NCBI RefSeq assembly: GCF_944377805.1 | Contig: NZ_CALWFZ010000002.1 | Span: 124,001 to 188,000, forward strand | Length of the DNA: 64,000 nucleotides | Source: an uncultured Mediterraneibacter sp. | GTDB taxonomy: Bacteria > Bacillota > Clostridia > Lachnospirales > Lachnospiraceae | Direction: 5' to 3' | Shown: positions 35,364 to 45,100 of the stretch, in pieces | How the letters are laid out: every line of letters starts with the position of its first letter | How positions within the stretch are numbered: the first letter of the stretch is position 1 | The notes under the pieces: generated by a model | Seen by the model: only the letters and a program-made list of their open reading frames with translations | Database searches by the model: none | What the model was told of the DNA's origin: nothing | Translations under genes and position numbers: made by a program

Positions 35364-36113
35364 ATGGCAAGAAAGAAAATCATTGCAGGCAACTGGAAAA
35401 TGAACAAAACTCCGAGCGAGGCAGTTGCCCTTGTAGAAGAACTGAAACCGTTAGTGGCAAACGAAGAAGTTGACGTAGTATTCTGCGTGCCGGCTATTGA
35501 CATTGTGCCGGTTGTTGAGGCGGTAAAGGGAACAAACATCCAGGTTGGCGCTGAGAATATGTACTTTGAGGAGAGCGGAGCTTACACAGGAGAGATCTCT
35601 CCGGCCATGCTCGTAGACGCGGGTGTGAAATATGTGGTTCTCGGTCACTCCGAGAGAAGAGATTACTTCGGCGAGACAAACGAGGATGTAAACAAGAAAG
35701 TTCTCAAAGCTCTTGAGCACGGTATCACTCCGATTATGTGCTGCGGCGAGACTCTTGAGCAGAGAGAGCAGGGCGTGACAATGGATTTCATTCGTCAGCA
35801 GGTGAAAGTCGGCCTTCAGAATGTAACGGCTGACCAGGCGAAAACAATGGTTATCGCTTACGAGCCGATCTGGGCGATCGGAACAGGAAAGACTGCTACT
35901 ACAGAACAGGCTGAGGAAGTTTGCAAAGGTATCCGCGAGTGCGTTGCCGAGGTGTATGATGAGGCTACAGCAGAGGAAATTCGCATCCAGTATGGCGGAT
36001 CTGTAAATGCAGGAAATGCGGCGGAGCTGTTCGCGCAGGCTGACATCGACGGAGGACTTGTAGGAGGCGCTTCCCTTAAGGCTGACTTCGGTAAAATAGT
36101 CTGCTACAAATAA
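35364..36113 (+). CDS. tpiA: Triosephosphate isomerase
   Basis: A 249-residue TIM. It opens [12 protein letters not shown] with the active-site Asn and Lys; the electrophile His is in [12 protein letters not shown] (about 95), and the catalytic Glu in [15 protein letters not shown] (about 165); GGSVNAGN and GGLVGGASL close the barrel. It converts dihydroxyacetone phosphate and glyceraldehyde 3-phosphate. AGGAGAT precedes the ATG. Confidence 0.98.
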   Translation: MARKKIIAGNWKMNKTPSEAVALVEELKPLVANEEVDVVFCVPAIDIVPVVEAVKGTNIQVGAENMYFEESGAYTGEISPAMLVDAGVKYVVLGHSERRDYFGETNEDVNKKVLKALEHGITPIMCCGETLEQREQGVTMDFIRQQVKVGLQNVTADQAKTMVIAYEPIWAIGTGKTATTEQAEEVCKGIRECVAEVYDEATAEEIRIQYGGSVNAGNAAELFAQADIDGGLVGGASLKADFGKIVCYK

Positions 36114-36158
36114 AATGTTCTGACTTGGTGAAATATAACAAGGGAGCATAAAATTTTA

Positions 36159-36192
36159 GGGTAGAGAACAAAATCTCTACCCTTTTGTTTTG
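36159..36192 (+). terminator. Terminator after tpiA
   Basis: GGGTAGAG/CTCTACCC (36159-36166 with 36175-36182) followed by TTTTGTTTTG. Confidence 0.9.
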
Positions 36193-36377
36193 TCCGTCGA
36201 AGGCAGGCGGTTATTCGTCGTCGACTGCGTCTGAGACGAACTCGTTGTAAGCGGCGGAACTATCATTAATAGTGCGTTTTCATATTCCTTTTTCCAGCGT
36301 CCGTCCCGTTCTACAGATATATTGTATTTGCCTGTACTTCTGAGATTTTTGACTTCAAATTTCTTTGTTTTTCTCAT
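36177..36377 (-). CDS. Small hypothetical protein
   Basis: A 66-residue open frame (MRKTKKFEVKNLRSTGKYNI...): basic N-terminus, an amphipathic middle (ISVERDGRWKKEYENALLMI) and a Ser/Thr/Gln-rich tail. AAGGAG lies 13 bases before the ATG, a longish spacing. The stop codon is supplied by the tpiA terminator stem, which suggests the original 3' end may have been lost. I do not recognise it. It borders a stretch that looks unlike the surrounding sequence and could be a remnant. Confidence 0.4.
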   Translation of the reverse strand: MRKTKKFEVKNLRSTGKYNISVERDGRWKKEYENALLMIVPPLTTSSSQTQSTTNNRLPSTDKTKG

Positions 36378-36723
36378 TCCTAATTCTACTCTCCTTTGTA
36401 ACTGTATTTTCTTGATATATCATTTTGAACGGCGCATACGCGCCGCCGTTGACAGCCCCTCCCGCCTTTGCTGATAGGCAATCAAGGTGCGACGGCAAGG
36501 AGTGCTGCCACCCCACACTATTATTAGTCAGAAGGGTTTTTTGAGATTATTCATCAAATTGCAAAAACAGAAAGAGAAAGATAATTTTCAGTTTATTGGT
36601 TCAAAAGATTAACACGAATAGCGGATTTGATACATATTCTCATGAATCCGCTGGAGTGGTTTTCTCTTGCGGTAATCTATATGACGGACGTAAAACAGGA
36701 GAACAGGATTGCCGTTCAGTATC
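36378..36723. other. Gene-poor, foreign-looking interval between tpiA and gpmI
   Basis: The interval contains GGCGC/GCGCC (about 36432-36445), a G/C-rich block to about 36515, then A/T-rich sequence, and an 8-base inverted repeat AGCGGATT/AATCCGCT near 36619-36652. A plus-strand frame is open from 36585 to 36758 and encodes plausible protein (from ATG 36642: MNPLEWFSLAVIYMTDVKQE...), with no ribosome binding site. The mix resembles decayed mobile-element DNA, but I cannot name a source. Confidence 0.35.
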
Positions 36724-36752
36724 TTGCAAAATCTGTAAAAAGCGGGTACAAT
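36724..36752 (+). promoter_or_regulatory. gpmI promoter
   Basis: TTGCAA at 36724-36729 and TACAAT at 36747-36752 with a 17-base spacer. Confidence 0.7.
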
Positions 36753-36799
36753 AAATAGCGGGCGAAAATCCCCAAATGTACAATAAAGGAGATATGGAA

Positions 36800-38338
36800 A
36801 TGAGCAAGAAACCAACCGTATTGATGATATTAGATGGATATGGCTTAAGAGATGATGATCATGGCAACGCAGTTGCAGAAGCAGCAACACCGGTTATGGA
36901 TAAGCTGATGGCAGAGTGCCCGTTTGTAAAGGGAAACGCAAGCGGCATGTCAGTAGGACTTCCGGAGGGACAGATGGGAAACTCTGAGGTCGGACATCTG
37001 AATATGGGAGCCGGCCGCATTGTATATCAGGATCTCACAAAGATCACAAAATCCATTCAGGATGGAGATTTCTTTGAGAATAAAGCTCTTGTGGCAGCGT
37101 GTGAAAATGTGAAGAAAAACGATTCCGCCCTTCATCTGATGGGACTCGTATCTGACGGCGGCGTACACAGCCACAATACACATATCTACGGACTTCTTGA
37201 ACTGGCAAAGAGACAGGGCATTGAGAACGTCTATGTACACTGCTTCCTGGACGGGCGAGACACTCCTCCGGCTTCCGGAAAAGAGTATGTAGAAGAGCTG
37301 GAAGCAAAGATGAAGGAGATTGGCGTCGGCGAAGTTGCAACCGTGTCAGGACGGTACTACGCGATGGATCGCGACAACCGCTGGGACCGTGTGGAGAAAG
37401 CGTACAGAGCACTCGTAAAGGGAGAAGGCATTGAGGCTTCTTCGGCAATGGAGGGAATTCAGGCTTCCTACGATGAAGATAAGACAGATGAGTTTGTTGT
37501 GCCGATGGTAATTATGAAAGACGGAGCTCCGACGGCAACAGTAAAAGACGGGGATTCGGTCGTCTTCTTTAACTTCCGTCCGGATCGTGCCAGAGAGATC
37601 ACAAGGACATTCTGTGACGACGACTTTACAGGCTTTGACAGGGGAGTCAGAGTGAAGACTGCCTATGTGTGCTTCACAGAGTACGATGTCACGATCCCGA
37701 ATAAGACGGTGGCGTTTGTCAAAGAGGAGATTACGAATACGTTCGGGGAATTCCTGGCGGCACACAATATGAAACAGGCGCGTATCGCTGAGACAGAAAA
37801 ATATGCCCATGTTACATTCTTCTTTAACGGGGGAGTGGAAGAGCCGAATCCGGGAGAGGACCGCATTCTTGTAAAATCTCCGAAAGTAGCGACATATGAC
37901 TTAAAGCCGGAGATGAGCGCGTATGAAGTGTGCGACAAGCTGGTCGAGGCTATTAAATCAGAAAAGTACGATGTGATTATTATAAATTTTGCCAATCCGG
38001 ATATGGTCGGCCATACCGGCGTGGAACCTGCGGCAGTCAAAGCAATCGAGGCGGTGGATCAGTGTGTTGGAAAAGCGGTTGACGCGATCAGAGAGGTGAA
38101 CGGGCAGATGTTCATCTGCGCGGATCATGGAAATGCCGAGCAGCTGATCGATGAAGAGACAGGCGAGCCGTTTACGGCCCACACGACAAATCAGGTTCCG
38201 TTCATTCTCGTAAATGCCGATCCGGCATATAAACTCAGAGAGGGAGGATGCCTGGCGGATATTGCTCCGACTCTGATCGAGATGATGGGCATGGAACAGC
38301 CCAGGGAGATGACCGGAAAGTCACTGCTGATCAAATAG
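36800..38338 (+). CDS. gpmI: 2,3-bisphosphoglycerate-independent phosphoglycerate mutase
   Basis: A 512-residue manganese enzyme interconverting 3- and 2-phosphoglycerate. It opens [20 protein letters not shown] with the first metal Asp; the phospho-Ser is in [14 protein letters not shown] (about 62); [11 protein letters not shown], the metal motif [12 protein letters not shown], and [11 protein letters not shown] follow. AAAGGAGAT at 36785-36793 fits the ATG at 36800; two upstream in-frame ATGs are at or before it. The downstream CAGAGGC/GCCTCTG hairpin (about 38357-38391) has no T run. Confidence 0.97.
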   Translation: MSKKPTVLMILDGYGLRDDDHGNAVAEAATPVMDKLMAECPFVKGNASGMSVGLPEGQMGNSEVGHLNMGAGRIVYQDLTKITKSIQDGDFFENKALVAACENVKKNDSALHLMGLVSDGGVHSHNTHIYGLLELAKRQGIENVYVHCFLDGRDTPPASGKEYVEELEAKMKEIGVGEVATVSGRYYAMDRDNRWDRVEKAYRALVKGEGIEASSAMEGIQASYDEDKTDEFVVPMVIMKDGAPTATVKDGDSVVFFNFRPDRAREITRTFCDDDFTGFDRGVRVKTAYVCFTEYDVTIPNKTVAFVKEEITNTFGEFLAAHNMKQARIAETEKYAHVTFFFNGGVEEPNPGEDRILVKSPKVATYDLKPEMSAYEVCDKLVEAIKSEKYDVIIINFANPDMVGHTGVEPAAVKAIEAVDQCVGKAVDAIREVNGQMFICADHGNAEQLIDEETGEPFTAHTTNQVPFILVNADPAYKLREGGCLADIAPTLIEMMGMEQPREMTGKSLLIK

Positions 38339-38414
38339 ACTGAATTAGAATGATACAGAGGCACGGCAAAACCAGCCGGGCCTCTGTCTGTATGTTGAAA
38401 AGAAGGATGGAAAG

Positions 38415-38918
38415 ATGAGGGAAAAACTGACAAAGAGCGATGTGGAGAAGATCCGCTCAGAGATCGAGCACCGGAAACTGGTGGAGCGCAAAGAACTGAT
38501 CGAGGCCGTGAAGGAAGCGCGCTCCCACGGCGATCTGAGCGAGAACTTTGAGTATCATGCGGCCAAGAAAGAGAAAAACCGCAATGAGAGCCGGATCCGC
38601 TACCTTGAGCGGATGTTAAAGACGGCGGTTATTGTGGAAGACCATTCCAAGGCAGATGAAGTCGGTCTGAACAATACGGTGGAGATTTACTGTGAGGATG
38701 ATGATGAGGTAGAGACATACCGGATCGTGACTTCTGTGCGCGGCAGCTCTCTGAACGGGCTTGTGAGTATCGAATCTCCGATCGGGAAAGCGCTTCTCGG
38801 ACACAGAGAAGGAGACCGCGTCTATGTGAAAGTAAACGATGAATACGGGTATTATGTGGTGATTCGCAAAGTGATTAAGACAGAGAGTGAAGAAGGAGAT
38901 CAGATCAGGAGCTTCTGA
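38415..38918 (+). CDS. greA: Transcription elongation factor GreA/GreB family
   Basis: A 167-residue Gre factor that rescues backtracked RNA polymerase. The N-terminal coiled coil (about 5-78) carries the tip motif SHGDLSENFEYHAAKKEK with the acidic residues needed for cleavage stimulation. The C-terminal FKBP-like domain includes SIESPIGKALLGHREGD. It lies between gpmI and a HAD gene, all in one direction with short gaps. Confidence 0.9.
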   Translation: MREKLTKSDVEKIRSEIEHRKLVERKELIEAVKEARSHGDLSENFEYHAAKKEKNRNESRIRYLERMLKTAVIVEDHSKADEVGLNNTVEIYCEDDDEVETYRIVTSVRGSSLNGLVSIESPIGKALLGHREGDRVYVKVNDEYGYYVVIRKVIKTESEEGDQIRSF

Positions 38919-38944
38919 CTCCCTATGGAAGGAGGGCGGAAAAG

Positions 38945-39607
38945 ATGTCAAATAAATACGAGACTGCCATTTTTGATCTGGACGGAACGATCACTGATTC
39001 CGGTCCGGGAATCATGAACTCCATCCGGTATGCTCTTAAAAAAAGCGGAATTGCCGAGCCGACGGAGGAAGTGCTCCGCACATTTATCGGACCGCCGCTT
39101 CACCGGCAGTTCCAGGATGTATTTCACTTATCGGAAGAAGAGGGCGATATGATGGTATCGATGTACCGGGAGTACTACAGTGAGAAAGGTATCTTTGAAA
39201 ACAGTGTATATAAGGGCATACCTGAAACACTGAAACAGCTGAAACGGACCGGTATAAAGATTTTGATGGCGACGTCAAAACCGGAGGAATTCGCCAAGAG
39301 AATTGCTGAACATTTCGACTTCGGCAAATATTTTGACTTTATCGGCGGCGCATGTATGGACGGAAGCCGGACAGACAAGTATGAGGTGATCGAGTATGTG
39401 ATGGAGTCCTGTAATATCTCGGAATCCGGACGGAAAAGAGCAATTATGATCGGAGACCGAAAGCATGATATTCTGGGGGCAAAAAAGGCCGGTATCCGCA
39501 GTATAGGAGTTCTTTATGGATACGGAAGCCGGGAAGAACTGGAAAGCGCAGGCGCGAATGTCATTGCCGCAACGCCGAAAGAAATTTGTGAATACTTTGT
39601 ACAATAA
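38945..39607 (+). CDS. HAD-superfamily hydrolase, phosphoglycolate-phosphatase-like
   Basis: A 220-residue HAD protein: FDLDGTITDSGPGIMNSI (motif I), MATSKPEEFAKRI (motif II), a Lys in SRTDKYEV (motif III), and MIGDRKHDILGAKKAG (motif IV). The cap pattern and GPPLHRQF match the Gph/YjjG group seen in Lachnospiraceae. The substrate is unknown. GGAAGGAGG precedes the ATG, 26 bases after greA. Confidence 0.85.
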   Translation: MSNKYETAIFDLDGTITDSGPGIMNSIRYALKKSGIAEPTEEVLRTFIGPPLHRQFQDVFHLSEEEGDMMVSMYREYYSEKGIFENSVYKGIPETLKQLKRTGIKILMATSKPEEFAKRIAEHFDFGKYFDFIGGACMDGSRTDKYEVIEYVMESCNISESGRKRAIMIGDRKHDILGAKKAGIRSIGVLYGYGSREELESAGANVIAATPKEICEYFVQ

Positions 39608-39620
39608 AAGAGGTTAAAAG

Positions 39621-39658
39621 AAAATTCCCTGCCGGGTTTGAGCCGGCGGGGAATTTTT
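39621..39658. terminator. Bidirectional terminator
   Basis: A long stem AAAATTCCCTGCCGG/CCGGCGGGGAATTTTT (39621-39635 with 39643-39657) with A and T flanks lies between convergent genes and can serve both. Confidence 0.88.
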
Positions 39659-39667
39659 ATGTATCCG

Positions 39668-42600
39668 TTACATTGAGGACTGTTTTTCAAGATTTTTAAA
39701 CGCTGTCGAGAGCATCAGTTTAATTCTGTTGAGCTGGTTGACTTCGCTTGCGCCCGGGTCGAAATCGATGGCCACGACGTTGGATTCCGGGTGTTTTCTT
39801 CTTAACTCTTTGATGACACCCTTACCTACTACATGGTTTGGCAGGCAGGCGAATGGCTGCGTGCAGACGATATTTCCTGCGCCGCTGTGAATCAGCTCCA
39901 GCATTTCTCCTGTGAGGAACCAGCCCTCTCCGGTCTGATTTCCAATAGATACGATCTCAGACGCCATCTTTGCAAGATCCTGAATCTTAGCCGGCGGATC
40001 GAAATGCTTGCTTCTGGCAAAAGCTTTTGAGGCCGGTGAGCGGAGCCACTCGACAGCCCGGATGCCAAGATTGCCGATAAAGGCTTTCGACTTCTTGAAT
40101 CCGAGGTGGGATACTTTGAAGTTCTGATTGTAGAAGCAGTACTGCATAAAGTCGATCAGATCCGGGACTACCGCTTCGGCGCCTTCGGCCTCCAGCAGAT
40201 CTACCAGGTGATTATTCGCGGCCGGGAGGAACTTGACAAGGATCTCGCCGACGACTCCGACTCTCGGTTTTTTGATATTCAGCGTCTCAATATTGTCGAA
40301 GTCATTGATAATATCACGGCACAGCTTCTTGAACTTCCTTCTGGAGGGGTATCCTTCGGATACAAACTTCTGAACAATTTCCACCCATTTGCGGTGAAGG
40401 GCGTTTGTGGTGCCCGGAACAGCCTCATAAGGACGCATCCGGTAGACGCATTTCATGAATATATCTCCAAATACAGCAGCATATGCCAGACGCACGGCCA
40501 GCGGAAGGGTGATCTTGAATCCCGGGTTTGCCTCCAGACCACTTAAGTTGATGGAGATAACCGGAATATGTCCGAATCCGGCTTTCTTCAGAGCACGGCG
40601 TATGAAGCCGATGTAGTTGGACGCCCGGCATCCTCCTCCGGTCTGGCTGATGATGACTGCCAGATGGTCTGTGTCGTAATCACCGGAGAGAATAGCGTCC
40701 ATGATCTGTCCGACTACGATCAGCGACGGATAACATGCGTCGTTGTTGACGTATTTCAACCCCATGTCCACTGCCTGTCTGTTGTCGTTGGGAAGAACTT
40801 CGATCTTGTAGCCCGCCGCTTTAAAAGCCGGCTCAAGAAGCTCAAAGTGGATAGGCGACATCTGCGGACAGAGGATAGTGTGAGTCTTGCGCATTTCCTT
40901 TGTGAAAGGCACTTTTTCGATGGAAGCGGGACGTACGGTACGCTCTGATTTCTTCTGCTCGCGTACGCGGATAGCGGCCAGGAGAGAGCGCACGCGGATA
41001 CGGGCTGCTCCCAGGTTGTTGACTTCATCGATCTTCAATGTCGTATAGATTTTGTCTGAATCAGTCAGAATGTCGGCGACCTGGTCGGTTGTGACCGCGT
41101 CCAGCCCGCACCCGAAGGAGTTAAGCTGAATCAGATCCAGATTATCTGTTGTTTTCACATAGTTTGCGGCAGCGTAGAGTCTGGAGTGGTACATCCACTG
41201 GTCCATGACGTTCAAGGGCCGCTCCACCTGGTGTAAGTGAGATACGGAATCCTCTGTCAGTACGGCGATATTGTAGGATGTGATCATTTCCGGAAGTCCG
41301 TGGTTGACCTCAGGATCGACGTGGTAGGGGCGTCCGGCAAGGACGATGCCCCGTCCGCCTGTCTCGTTGAGGAATCTGATCGTCTCTTCGCCCTTTCTTC
41401 GTATATCTTCACGGCAGGACGCCAGTTCGTTCCAGGCCTCGTGTACAGCATTTCGGATCTCGCTTTCACTAAGTGAAAATTTCTCGCCCAGTTCCTCGAC
41501 AAGACGATATGAGATCGTCTCCTCGCTCTGGAGAGAGAGGAAAGGATGGATAAAGTCTATCTCTCCGTTCACGATAGGATCCATATTGTTTTTGATGTTC
41601 TCCGGATAGGATGTTACGATCGGGCAGTTATAGTGGTTGTTGGCATCTTCAAACTCATTCCGCTCATAGGGAACGGACGGATAGAAGATATGTTTGATTC
41701 CGTTGTTGATCAGCCACTGCACATGCCCGTGAGCCAGCTTTGCCGGATAACATTCGGACTCGCTTGGGATGGACTCGATCCCCAGTTCGTAGATATTTCT
41801 CGTCGAGGACGGGGAGAGTACAACCCGGAAGCCGACTTTTGTAAAAAATGTAAACCAGAATGGATAGTTCTCGTATATGTTCAGTACGCGTGGAATACCG
41901 ATGACACCCCGCTTTGCCTCGGATTCCTCCAACGGCGTGTAGTCGAAATACCGGTGCAGCTTGTAGTCAAACAGATTCGGCACTGTATTCTTTGACTTTT
42001 CTTTGCCAAGACCTCTTTCACACCGATTGCCGGTGATGAACTTGCGGCCCCCGCTGAAATGGTTGACTGTCAGGCGGCAGGTGTTGGTACATTTGCGGCA
42101 TTTCGCCATAGTTGTAGAGTACTCCATAGAAGTAATCTCGTCGATGGAGAGCATTGTAGTACCTTCGCATTCTGTATATCTCTCCCGGGCGATCAGCGCG
42201 GCTCCGAAGGCACCCATAATACCGGCAATATCCGGCCGGATTGCTTCGCAGTCGGCAATTTTCTCAAAACTTCTGAGGACGGCATTGTTATAGAATGTAC
42301 CGCCCTGAACTACGATATGGTTTCCAAGTTCCGACGCGCTGGATACTTTGATTACCTTAAAAAGTGCATTCTTAATAACAGAGTAGGCCAGTCCGGCAGA
42401 TATATCCGCAACGGCGGCACCCTCTTTCTGGGCCTGCTTTACCTTGGAGTTCATAAATACAGTACAGCGCGTCCCCAGATCAATGGGGTTCTGCGCGTAA
42501 AGCGCCTCATGGGCGAAGTCTTCTACTGTATAGTTGAGCGATTTCGCAAAGGTCTCGATAAAAGAGCCGCAGCCAGAAGAACATGCCTCATTGAGCTGTA

Positions 42601-43921
42601 CGCTGTCCACAGTCTGATTCTTGATCTTGATGCACTTCATATCCTGGCCTCCGATATCGAGGATACAGTCTACATCAGGCTCAAAGAAAGCAGCGGCATA
42701 ATAGTGGGCAACTGTTTCCACTTCCCCTTCATCCAGCATCAGGGCAGCCTTAATCAAAGCCTCCCCGTAACCTGTAGAACAGGAGTGGACGATTTCAACC
42801 CCCTCAGGGAGCTGGCTGTATATATCTTTGATGGCGGAAATTGTTGTACCAAGAGGATCTCCGTCGTTATTGTGATAGAAAGAGTAGAGCAGTGTGCCGT
42901 CTTCTCCTACCAGAGCGGCTTTTGTTGTAGTAGATCCGGCGTCAATTCCGAGAAACGCCTTGCCTTGGTATGTTGCCAGATCCTTGACCGGTACCTGATG
43001 TCTGGCGTGGCGCGCGCTGAACTCCTCATACTCGGCATTCGTGGAGAACAGAGGCTCCAGACGTTCAACTTCGATCTCCATTTTGATCTTTTTTTCCAGA
43101 CGGTTCTGAATTTCTCTCAGAGCGACCGGCGTATCTTTCTTTGAGTTAAGGGCTGAACCGATTGCCGCAAAAAGATGGGAATGGTTCGGAGCAATAATGT
43201 GTTCGTCGTCCAGTTTCAGTGTACGGATGAATGCGGCGCGTAGTTCAGAGAGGAAGTGAAGAGGTCCTCCCAGAAATGCCACATGGCCGCGGATAGGCTT
43301 TCCGCATGCAAGTCCGCTGATCGTCTGGTTGACGACTGCCTGAAAAATGGAAGCGGCAAGGTCTTCTTTTGACGCTCCGTCATTAATCAGCGGTTGTATA
43401 TCAGATTTGGCGAAAACACCACAGCGCGCGGCGATAGAGTAGAGAGCTTTGTAATTTTTTGCATAATCATTCAGACCGGAAGCATCTGTCTGAAGAAGAG
43501 ATGCCATCTGGTCTATAAAGGAACCGGTACCGCCGGCACAGACGCCGTTCATTCGCTGTTCTACATTGCCGCCTTCAAAATAGATGATCTTAGCGTCTTC
43601 ACCGCCAAGCTCAATGGCTACGTCAGTCTGGGGCGCATAGTCCTGAAGTGCTGTGGATACAGCGATAACTTCCTGGACAAAAGGCACTCCAAGATTTGTG
43701 GCAAGAGTCAGTCCGCCGCTTCCGGTGATGACCGGAGAGACCTGAATCGGCCCGAGTTTGTAGAGGGCGCGTCCAAGCAGGTCTGAAAGAGTTTCCTGAA
43801 TATTTGCAAAATGTCTTTCGTAGTCGGAGAAGAGAACTTCGTTTTCTTCATCCAGAACCGCAATTTTAACGGTTGTGGAACCTATATCGATTCCCAGCGT
43901 ATGTAATTCTTTCGGATTCAT
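39668..43921 (-). CDS. Giant fused 2-hydroxyacyl-CoA dehydratase activase (BadF/BcrA ATPase, DUF2229)
   Basis: A 1417-residue protein. Two ASKHA ATPase domains lie in tandem: the first opens [17 protein letters not shown] with the cluster-region [16 protein letters not shown], the second [19 protein letters not shown] (about 325) with [17 protein letters not shown] Cys-rich segment [14 protein letters not shown] with a later NRCERG lies near 610-635. A DUF2229 region (about 655-880) and a C-terminal HgdB-like half (about 1000-1400, [18 protein letters not shown] and [19 protein letters not shown]) follow. Activases use ATP to push one electron into dehydratases or double-cubane proteins. No partner dehydratase is nearby. 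Transcribed alone. Confidence 0.88.
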   Translation of the reverse strand: MNPKELHTLGIDIGSTTVKIAVLDEENEVLFSDYERHFANIQETLSDLLGRALYKLGPIQVSPVITGSGGLTLATNLGVPFVQEVIAVSTALQDYAPQTDVAIELGGEDAKIIYFEGGNVEQRMNGVCAGGTGSFIDQMASLLQTDASGLNDYAKNYKALYSIAARCGVFAKSDIQPLINDGASKEDLAASIFQAVVNQTISGLACGKPIRGHVAFLGGPLHFLSELRAAFIRTLKLDDEHIIAPNHSHLFAAIGSALNSKKDTPVALREIQNRLEKKIKMEIEVERLEPLFSTNAEYEEFSARHARHQVPVKDLATYQGKAFLGIDAGSTTTKAALVGEDGTLLYSFYHNNDGDPLGTTISAIKDIYSQLPEGVEIVHSCSTGYGEALIKAALMLDEGEVETVAHYYAAAFFEPDVDCILDIGGQDMKCIKIKNQTVDSVQLNEACSSGCGSFIETFAKSLNYTVEDFAHEALYAQNPIDLGTRCTVFMNSKVKQAQKEGAAVADISAGLAYSVIKNALFKVIKVSSASELGNHIVVQGGTFYNNAVLRSFEKIADCEAIRPDIAGIMGAFGAALIARERYTECEGTTMLSIDEITSMEYSTTMAKCRKCTNTCRLTVNHFSGGRKFITGNRCERGLGKEKSKNTVPNLFDYKLHRYFDYTPLEESEAKRGVIGIPRVLNIYENYPFWFTFFTKVGFRVVLSPSSTRNIYELGIESIPSESECYPAKLAHGHVQWLINNGIKHIFYPSVPYERNEFEDANNHYNCPIVTSYPENIKNNMDPIVNGEIDFIHPFLSLQSEETISYRLVEELGEKFSLSESEIRNAVHEAWNELASCREDIRRKGEETIRFLNETGGRGIVLAGRPYHVDPEVNHGLPEMITSYNIAVLTEDSVSHLHQVERPLNVMDQWMYHSRLYAAANYVKTTDNLDLIQLNSFGCGLDAVTTDQVADILTDSDKIYTTLKIDEVNNLGAARIRVRSLLAAIRVREQKKSERTVRPASIEKVPFTKEMRKTHTILCPQMSPIHFELLEPAFKAAGYKIEVLPNDNRQAVDMGLKYVNNDACYPSLIVVGQIMDAILSGDYDTDHLAVIISQTGGGCRASNYIGFIRRALKKAGFGHIPVISINLSGLEANPGFKITLPLAVRLAYAAVFGDIFMKCVYRMRPYEAVPGTTNALHRKWVEIVQKFVSEGYPSRRKFKKLCRDIINDFDNIETLNIKKPRVGVVGEILVKFLPAANNHLVDLLEAEGAEAVVPDLIDFMQYCFYNQNFKVSHLGFKKSKAFIGNLGIRAVEWLRSPASKAFARSKHFDPPAKIQDLAKMASEIVSIGNQTGEGWFLTGEMLELIHSGAGNIVCTQPFACLPNHVVGKGVIKELRRKHPESNVVAIDFDPGASEVNQLNRIKLMLSTAFKNLEKQSSM

Positions 43922-44127
43922 TTTAGTAATTCTCCATTTCTTCTGTATAATTTATATGAGTTGTTTCCTATTAAATGAGATTATGCATTTTACAGCAATA
44001 TACATTATACGCCATAAAAATAAAAAAGACAATTGTTATTATTATGCGGTATTACAAAATAATTCCTTGGCTTATGGGTAAATTATATAAAGATCACGTT
44101 AAAGTCAAGAAAAGGGATAACTACTGT

Positions 44128-44156
44128 TTGACAAACCCAGGGCCGGAAGTTACAAT
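44128..44156 (+). promoter_or_regulatory. Strong promoter before the rhomboid-fold gene
   Basis: A perfect TTGACA at 44128-44133 and TACAAT at 44151-44156 with a 17-base spacer, about 49 bases before the TTG start. The A/T-rich stretch 43922-44127 also holds the activase leader on the other strand; I see no gene in it. Confidence 0.8.
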
Positions 44157-44204
44157 TGTATAGGATTAAGAACAAAATTATCAAATTATAAGGAGTAGGT
44201 ATAT

Positions 44205-45050
44205 TTGAACTGGCTTGACAAACTGGAAAGAAAATTAGGGCGTTTTGCAATTCCGAATCTGACAGTCTATCTTCTGGTCGCGTATGTGATCGGATTCGGA
44301 ATCGTGCGTCTGATGCCGGAAATGATCGTGTATCTCACCCTGGAGCCGTCGCTGATTCTGCGGGGGCAGGTATGGAGACTCATATCATGGATACTGATTC
44401 CTCCCACGACAAATGTGATCTCGCTTGTATTCCTTGTGTTGCTGTATTATTCACTGGGAACTGCACTGGAGAGAACATGGGGAAGCTTCCGGTATAATGT
44501 GTATATTTTTTCGGGGCTTCTGTTTACCGTAATTGCGGTGTTTCTTCTGTATGCCTTCTATTTCTTCAGGTATGGAGTCGAGGTGCCGCTGTCTATGGTT
44601 GGAATGATCGGGACGAATTACATTACGATGTCGATCTTTCTGGCATTCGCGGCGATCTATCCGGATATGGAAGTGATGCTTTACTTTATCCTTCCGATCA
44701 AGATGAAATGGATGGCGCTTGTCTATGTGGTGCTTGCGGCATTTTATTTTATTGACGGCAGTCTCGGAGAACGGGTGGCGATCGGGGCGTCCCTTCTGAA
44801 CTTTATAATCTTCTTTGTGTCAAGCCGCAATCTGCGCAGGTTCGGACCGAGAGAGCAGGTGAGAAAAGCGCGTTTTAAGCGGCAGGCAGCGCCTCATATG
44901 AAATACGCGAACGGCGCGAAACACCGATGCGCGGTCTGCGGCAGGACAGAGCTGGATGATCCGTGTCTGGAGTTCCGGTTCTGCTCGAAGTGTAACGGCA
45001 ATTATGAATACTGCCAGGATCACTTGTTTACACACGAACATGTAAAATAG
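44205..45050 (+). CDS. Rhomboid-fold membrane protein with C-terminal zinc ribbon
   Basis: A 281-residue protein with about six membrane helices (roughly 20-205) followed by a soluble tail. The segments GQVWRLISWILIPP (54-67) and GTALERTWGSFRYNVYIFSG (85-104) match the rhomboid fold. The catalytic GxSG of rhomboid proteases is absent: the place reads GMIGTNY (133-139), and no active-site His is evident late in the helices, so it is probably not a protease. The tail has C242xxC245, C254, C260xxC263, C270 and several His, likely binding zinc. It starts with TTG at 44205, 9 bases after AAGGAG. pyk follows at once and may be cotranscribed. Confidence 0.75.
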   Translation: MNWLDKLERKLGRFAIPNLTVYLLVAYVIGFGIVRLMPEMIVYLTLEPSLILRGQVWRLISWILIPPTTNVISLVFLVLLYYSLGTALERTWGSFRYNVYIFSGLLFTVIAVFLLYAFYFFRYGVEVPLSMVGMIGTNYITMSIFLAFAAIYPDMEVMLYFILPIKMKWMALVYVVLAAFYFIDGSLGERVAIGASLLNFIIFFVSSRNLRRFGPREQVRKARFKRQAAPHMKYANGAKHRCAVCGRTELDDPCLEFRFCSKCNGNYEYCQDHLFTHEHVK

Positions 45051-45100
45051 CAGATAACTATCAAAAGGCAGCAAAGTATTACAGAATAAGGAGAGTATTT

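Noticed and set aside
42059-43144. A 361-codon open frame antisense to the giant activase
   Set aside because: It is the shadow of a well-supported coding region with no motifs of its own.
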